Assembly: GCA_028277445.1 (NCBI GenBank)
Contig: JANQGG010000060.1
Coordinates: 47,330-111,329, forward strand
Length of the DNA stretch: 64,000 bases
Origin: Chloroherpetonaceae bacterium
Lineage (GTDB): Bacteria > Bacteroidota > Chlorobiia > Chlorobiales > Chloroherpetonaceae
Direction: 5' to 3'
Part shown: positions 60,050 through 64,000 of the stretch, piece by piece
How the letters are laid out: every line of letters begins with the position of its first letter
How positions within the stretch are numbered: position 1 is the first letter of the stretch
Notes under the pieces: model-generated
What the model was told of the DNA's origin: nothing
Databases searched by the model: none
What the model saw: the letters and a program-made list of their open reading frames with translations, nothing else
Program-made: the position numbers and the translations under genes

Positions 60050-61018
60050 TCAATTGGCATGTTTTAGTTCTTGAATAAATTTCGGGATAAATGTCATGGC
60101 ATCTTCAACAATGCCATAATCGGCTATTGAAAATATTGGGGCGTCTTTATCGGTATTAATCGCCACAATCGTTTTTGCCCCGTTCATTCCAACCAGATGC
60201 TGAATTGCGCCTGAAATCCCACACGCGATATAGAGCTTTGGCGTAACCACCTTACCGGTTTGCCCGATTTGCTCGCTATGCGGGCGCCAGCCTGCATCAA
60301 CAACGGCTCTTGAAGCGCCAACAGCAGCGCCTAAAACTTCTGCCAGTTCTTCAATCTTGGAAAAGTTTTCAGCATTTTGAAGCCCCCTTCCACCGCAGAC
60401 GACAATTTCAGCCTCGGAAACATCCAATGCTTTTGTTTCGGATTGAAACTTGCGTACAACGTTAATCAAGCCAATTTCGGCGCAATCATAAGCTTTTTGC
60501 TCAATTTCTATTGGCTTCGAAGACGGTTGTTTTATTTCCTGGCTACCGGGTCTGACACTTATAATTGTTACATCGGTATTGGATTGAACCGTGGATTTCA
60601 ATTTTCCCGAATACGCCCATCGTTCGGCTTGCAAGTTACCGGAACTGTGCGTAACACTCACACAATCGGTAATTAAGCCCGCCTTAAGCCGCGCCGAAAG
60701 TCGGGGCGCTAAATCTTTGCCTAATGCGGTTGCACCCATAGCAATGAGATCAATGTTTTTTTCGGCAATCACATCCGAGATGATTTTCCCATAAAGCTCC
60801 GGCGAATAGGTTTTGCATGATGGCTGATCGTAAAGGATGATTTTGTTCAGATCAAGACCTTTCAAACTGGAAACAATCTCCATCGAGTGGCCAATCACCA
60901 AACCATAAACCTCATGCTGATCTGTTTCCGAACGCACATTTACCAATGCCAGCGCGTCTAAAACGGGTTTTCTAACTTTTCCGTCTTTGATTTCTATGAA
61001 TACTAAACTGTTAGACAT
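60050..61018 (-). CDS. etfA: electron transfer flavoprotein alpha subunit
   Basis: 322 residues. The C-terminal FAD domain has CGGRGLQNAENFSKIEELAEVLGAAVGASRAVVDAGWRPHSEQIGQTGKVVTPKLYIACGISGAIQHLVGM, the standard EtfA FAD-binding block. It forms a heterodimer with EtfB and passes electrons from acyl-CoA dehydrogenases and others to the quinone pool. It is 27 bases after etfB. No etfQO or acyl-CoA dehydrogenase gene is in the window. Confidence 0.96.
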   Translation of the reverse strand: MSNSLVFIEIKDGKVRKPVLDALALVNVRSETDQHEVYGLVIGHSMEIVSSLKGLDLNKIILYDQPSCKTYSPELYGKIISDVIAEKNIDLIAMGATALGKDLAPRLSARLKAGLITDCVSVTHSSGNLQAERWAYSGKLKSTVQSNTDVTIISVRPGSQEIKQPSSKPIEIEQKAYDCAEIGLINVVRKFQSETKALDVSEAEIVVCGGRGLQNAENFSKIEELAEVLGAAVGASRAVVDAGWRPHSEQIGQTGKVVTPKLYIACGISGAIQHLVGMNGAKTIVAINTDKDAPIFSIADYGIVEDAMTFIPKFIQELKHAN

Positions 61019-61045
61019 ATGTTGTAAAAATATTTTTTGTGTGGA

Positions 61046-61792
61046 TCAGAGCGCGCGCGCCTCTTCTTTTAAAGCCCGCACCAATTCCGAAGCATTTTTT
61101 AAGATTTTGCCTTGCTTTTTCTGGGGTGGATAAGCATACTTTAAAGTTTCTATGTAAGGCGCGTGTTCCCAAACCATGTTTTTTTCATGTATTGCTTTTT
61201 TCTTGGCCATCATAACCGCTTTCATGTTTGGAATGCGCGGTAAATTAAGCCCTTTTTGTGCAGTGAAAACAAAGGGTAACGCTGCTTCTATCCGCTCCTT
61301 GCCGCCTTCAACTTCTCGCTCTAAAACAACCCTATCGGCCTGTTTTTCAAACGATACCACCGATGTAAAACTTGGCCAATTCAAACGTTCGGCGATCATC
61401 GGGGCAACTTCCCCACGGTTGGTGTCGGTGGCTTCTTTTCCGGCACAGATTAGATCCGGCAATCCTTGAAAATGATCCTCAATTGCCTTCATTAATATAT
61501 TTGCCGTTGCATACGCATCCGTGAGTGTTGCTTGAATGTTTACCGCTTCATCAGCGCCCATAGCTAAGGCTTTCCGCAGAATTTGCTGCTGCACGCCTTC
61601 ACCCAAGGTAAAAACCACAACCTTCGTTTCGGGATCTGCATCTTTCAGTTTTAAAGCTTCTTCCAAGGCATATTCATCGTAGGGATTGATCACATAATTT
61701 AGCGCAGAGGTATCTATGCGGCAGTTATCGTCGGTAAGTTTGAGTCGCGCAGCCGTATCGGGTACTTGTTTCAAACAAACTGCTATATTCAT
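61046..61792 (-). CDS. etfB: electron transfer flavoprotein beta subunit
   Basis: 248 residues from MNIAVCLKQVPDTAARLKL. DTSALNYVINPYDEYALEEALKLKD, LGEGVQQQILRKALAMGADEAVNI and DLICAGKEATDTNRGEVAPMIAERLNW are typical EtfB/AMP-binding features. A longer frame to 61855 is possible, but its 21 residues (MHFKWRRPLFYRRN...) do not match the family and the ATG at 61792 fits the usual N-terminus. Operon with etfA. Confidence 0.95.
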   Translation of the reverse strand: MNIAVCLKQVPDTAARLKLTDDNCRIDTSALNYVINPYDEYALEEALKLKDADPETKVVVFTLGEGVQQQILRKALAMGADEAVNIQATLTDAYATANILMKAIEDHFQGLPDLICAGKEATDTNRGEVAPMIAERLNWPSFTSVVSFEKQADRVVLEREVEGGKERIEAALPFVFTAQKGLNLPRIPNMKAVMMAKKKAIHEKNMVWEHAPYIETLKYAYPPQKKQGKILKNASELVRALKEEARAL

Positions 61793-61985
61793 ACATGTAT
61801 AGGTTTTGATTAAATTTCTCCTGTAAAATAAAGGCCTCCGCCACTTAAAATGCAAATGAAAGGTGAAAAAGTTTAGTTCGCATGAGGTACGCTTAACCGC
61901 ATTGTTTGCTATCTTAATGAATTACAGTACCTATCATTTCAAAAAACAGTCATACTAAAATTTCATCATAAAAATGGAGGATAGC

Positions 61986-63113
61986 ATGAGGTCCAATTCC
62001 AGAAGAGCATTCTTAAAAACTTCCGCCACCCTCTCTGCGGCCGCCCTTGCCGGAGGTTCTGCGGTTATGACGGCTTGTTCAGGTGAGAAAAAATCATCAT
62101 CGGCGCCTGCCATTCTTTCCAATGAAACGTTTGAATGGAAAATGGTAACCACCTGGCCGCCTACGATGCCGATTATACAGGATGGCTCCAAGCTCATCGC
62201 CAAATGGGTTGAAGAAATGTCGGGCGGTCGATTAAAAATACAGGTTTATGGCGGCGGGGAGTTGGTGCCATCGTTGGAGGCGTTTGGCGCGGTCAGTCAG
62301 GGAGTTGCCGAAATGGGGCATGGCTCGGCATATTATTGGTCGGGGAAATCCCCGGCGGCTCAATTTTTTGCAGCTGTGCCGTTTGGAATGAATGCCCAGC
62401 AAATGAACGCATGGATTTACAGCGGCGGCGGGCAAGACTTATGGGATGAAGTCTATGCCCCGTTCAACCTTATTTCAATGCCTGCCGGTAACACCGGCTT
62501 TCAAATGGGTGGCTGGTTCAACAAAGAAATCAAATCTATCTCGGATTTTAAAGGCTTAAAAATGCGCATTCCCGGCCTGGGTGGAAAAGTGCTCACAAAA
62601 GCCGGTGGCGCTGCAACGCTTTCTGCTGGCGGTGAAATTTACACCAATTTGGAGCGCGGCGTGATTGATGCCACCGAATGGGTTGGCCCTTACCACGATT
62701 ACCTCATGGGATTTTATAAAGTCGCTAAATATTATTACTACCCCGGTTGGCATGAACCCGGTACGGTATTAGAGCTGTTTGTTAATAAAGCCAAATTTGA
62801 AAGCCTGCCAAAAGATCTGCAACAGATCATAAAAACAGCAGCATTCAGAGCTAATTTATGGATGCTCTCAGAGTTTGAATCTAAAAACCACGAGCATGTT
62901 AAAAAGCTTGTCAATGAACACAATGTAAAACTAACCCCATTCCCCGATGATGTGCTTAAAACTTTAAAAACTTATTCTGAGGAAGTGATTGATGAGATCA
63001 CCTCGCAGGATGCGTTAAGTCAAAAAGTGTATGCCTCATTCAGCAAATTTAAGAAAACCATTCACGGATGGGCGGATATTTCGGAAAAACTGTATTACAA
63101 TGCCATTGCTTGA
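61986..63113 (+). CDS. dctP: TRAP transporter substrate-binding protein (DctP family), Tat lipoprotein
   Basis: 375 residues from ATG 61986, behind GGAGG at 61976-61980; an earlier ATG at 61974 contains the ribosome site. The N-terminus is a Tat signal, SRRAFLKTSATLSAAALAGG, ending in a lipobox VMTAC, so the protein is a membrane-anchored lipoprotein. The mature part matches DctP binding proteins (WKMVTTWPPTMPIIQDGSKLIAKWVEEMSGGRLKIQVYGGGELVPSLEAF; later FKGLKMRIPGLGG and IDATEWVGPYHDY). DctQ and DctM genes are not adjacent, which is unusual. Ligand unknown; the aromatic GPYHD region resembles 2-oxo/mandelate-type binders only loosely. Confidence 0.9.
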   Translation: MRSNSRRAFLKTSATLSAAALAGGSAVMTACSGEKKSSSAPAILSNETFEWKMVTTWPPTMPIIQDGSKLIAKWVEEMSGGRLKIQVYGGGELVPSLEAFGAVSQGVAEMGHGSAYYWSGKSPAAQFFAAVPFGMNAQQMNAWIYSGGGQDLWDEVYAPFNLISMPAGNTGFQMGGWFNKEIKSISDFKGLKMRIPGLGGKVLTKAGGAATLSAGGEIYTNLERGVIDATEWVGPYHDYLMGFYKVAKYYYYPGWHEPGTVLELFVNKAKFESLPKDLQQIIKTAAFRANLWMLSEFESKNHEHVKKLVNEHNVKLTPFPDDVLKTLKTYSEEVIDEITSQDALSQKVYASFSKFKKTIHGWADISEKLYYNAIA

Positions 63114-63125
63114 TTTACTAAGGAA

Positions 63126-63167
63126 TCTAATAACGCCAACAACGCCTGTTTTCACAGGCGTTATTAG
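63126..63167 (+). terminator. hairpin terminator of dctP
   Basis: CTAATAACGCC pairs with GGCGTTATTAG, and an alternative inner hairpin AACGCCTGT-tttc-ACAGGCGTT shares part of the arm. It lies 13 bases past the stop. The T run is weak (ATTTAAATTA). Confidence 0.7.
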
Positions 63168-63186
63168 ATTTAAATTAAGAATTTGA

Positions 63187-63215
63187 TTGACATAAACATT
63201 TTATAATGTTATAAT
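63187..63215 (+). promoter_or_regulatory. perfect-consensus sigma70 promoter
   Basis: TTGACA (63187-63192) and TATAAT (63210-63215) are separated by exactly 17 bases. It points at the tail-collar gene 150 bases downstream. It would give a leader of about 140 bases containing a small hairpin CCAACA-ctc-TGTTGG (63302-63316). Confidence 0.8.
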
Positions 63216-63222
63216 GTTTATG
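63191..63222. promoter_or_regulatory. 10-bp inverted repeat overlapping the promoter
   Basis: CATAAACATT-(12 bases)-AATGTTTATG is a perfect inverted repeat that begins in the -35 box and covers the -10 box and start region, which is the position of a repressor operator. No regulator gene is nearby within the window. Confidence 0.6.
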
Positions 63223-63364
63223 AGTTCATTTCTTACCCTAATGTGTTTTTGTTTTTTAGGCCATTCTCATTATTTCAAGTTCCTCCAAAATAAGTTTTTG
63301 ACCAACACTCTGTTGGGTGCTCTTTCTATACGTCAACTTCAAACTTAAATTTGAGGAGAGGAAT

Positions 63365-64000
63365 ATGCAACACAATTCAAAGCAACAAGAACTCCATTCC
63401 CAGGAAGACCGGAGACATTTTTTTAAAAAATTTCTGGGGGTTTTAGGCGGTGCCGCTCTTTTCACAGGCTTTGGAAAAGCCTTCGCCCAAAAAAAAGATC
63501 CTCCCACAACTCTTTTCTCTGATCCTTTTATAGGCAGCATTGTTATGTTTGGCGGTAATTTTGCCCCCAGAGGCTGGGCATTTTGCGACGGCCAACTGAT
63601 TCCGGTTTCTGAAAATCCAGCGCTTTTTTCCCTTCTTGGAACCAACTATGGCGGCGATGGCCGAACCACATTCGGATTGCCTGACCTCAGGGGTCGTGTT
63701 CCGATTCACGATGGCGGTGGTACCGGGCCTGGCCTTTCGAGTTACCATTTAGGGCAAAAAGGCGGCACGGAAACATCTACATTAAGCATAACTCAAATAC
63801 CAAGTCATACTCATTCTGCTGCCGGTACTGTCCAAGCCCATAAAGGCCGTCCAAATTCCGATTCACCTGCAGGACATGTCCTGAGCTCTTCGGCTGAACT
63901 TATTTACAGTTCTCAGGTACCCGATACGGTAATGAGTGCAAATAATGTGAATGTAACCGTTGGTAATACCGGTGGCAGTCAATCTCATGATAACAGGCAA
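63365..64000 (+). CDS. tail-collar (microcystin-dependent-like) protein with Tat signal, cut by the window edge
   Basis: The frame runs to the right edge (212 residues seen). The start follows GAGGAGAGGAAT. The first 45 residues contain EDRRHFFKKFLGVLGGAALF and an AFAQ end, a Tat signal peptide. The mature part is a phage tail-collar domain of the MdpB type: FIGSIVMFGGNFAPRGWAFCDGQLIPVSENPALFSLLGTNYGGDGRTTFGLPDLRGRVPIH, then LGQKGGTETSTLSITQIPSHTHSA with the His pair that closes the collar. Such proteins occur in phage tails but also as free surface or secreted proteins in many bacteria. The C-terminus and any following genes lie outside. Confidence 0.9.
   Translation, partial: MQHNSKQQELHSQEDRRHFFKKFLGVLGGAALFTGFGKAFAQKKDPPTTLFSDPFIGSIVMFGGNFAPRGWAFCDGQLIPVSENPALFSLLGTNYGGDGRTTFGLPDLRGRVPIHDGGGTGPGLSSYHLGQKGGTETSTLSITQIPSHTHSAAGTVQAHKGRPNSDSPAGHVLSSSAELIYSSQVPDTVMSANNVNVTVGNTGGSQSHDNRQ

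Noticed and set aside
63256..63748. Minus-strand frames of 129 and 101 codons at the right end
   Set aside because: They are antisense to the tail-collar gene, whose reading gives a clear family match.

Overview
The window is about 64 kb of moderately AT-rich bacterial chromosome with dense, ordinary gene packing. The organism looks like a Gram-negative member of the FCB group (Bacteroidota / Chlorobiota / Ignavibacteria). The support is two secreted proteins ending in a type-A Por/T9SS sorting domain with a NYPNPFNPSTTI core, a fused alpha-beta E1 2-oxoacid dehydrogenase, a SMUG2-type glycosylase, DUF3467, and BamA, OmpA and OMPLA outer-membrane proteins. NhaA and a TRAP binding protein would fit a marine or saline habitat. 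I cannot name the species; a Chloroherpeton/Ignavibacteria-like lineage is only a guess. No rRNA, tRNA, CRISPR array, prophage or complete insertion sequence was seen.

Layout. 1-480: the tail of an unknown gene and a decayed DUF2283 gene. 521-6765: a TetR-controlled minus-strand operon (TetR, LolA-like carrier, outer-membrane beta-barrel, MMPL-type RND exporter, isoprenylcysteine-methyltransferase-like protein) with a visible promoter and operator; it looks like a trans-envelope lipid export route. 6942-12941: OmpA-like protein, HEAT-cyclophilin fusion, PstS-like lipoprotein, RRM protein and a phosphofructokinase with pyrophosphate-type specificity residues. 13114-21202: a second envelope cassette, TolC-adaptor-RND pump plus PII-like, C_GCAxxG_C_C and DUF2892 proteins, divergent from a double-DUF302 lipoprotein, with two inverted repeats in the shared promoter region. 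21492-28122: OMPLA, SMUG2, NhaA, fused E1, LipB, Apt. 28254-38103: a DnaJ/CbpA homologue, then a long minus-strand run (MtaB, transsulfuration enzyme, DUF3467, frataxin-like, M1 peptidase, TPR protein, CobT, CobS, CobC).

38104-46692 is looser accessory sequence: palindromic intergenic repeats, a GIY-YIG protein, a 1367-residue T9SS cargo, a STAS protein, an unknown 117-residue protein, a small membrane protein and a Uma2 nuclease. 46693-55750 holds KdsD, a second T9SS cargo, SucD, GatA, UppS and BamA, and is flanked by two inverted copies of a ~220-bp repeat. 56436-61792 carries a CobB-like sirtuin, a DUF2779 nuclease, a DinB-like protein, a bifunctional nuclease with UVR motif and EtfBA. The right end has a Tat-dependent DctP lipoprotein and a Tat-signal tail-collar protein, cut by the window edge, that lies behind a perfect-consensus sigma70 promoter overlapped by an inverted repeat.

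Several gene starts were moved inward from the longest reading frame because a Shine-Dalgarno site, a terminator or a repeat lies inside the apparent N-terminus (cobC, lipB, sucD, kdsD, etfB, dctP, the 47934 cargo, the 45161 membrane protein). All functions are read from the sequence alone; nothing was searched.
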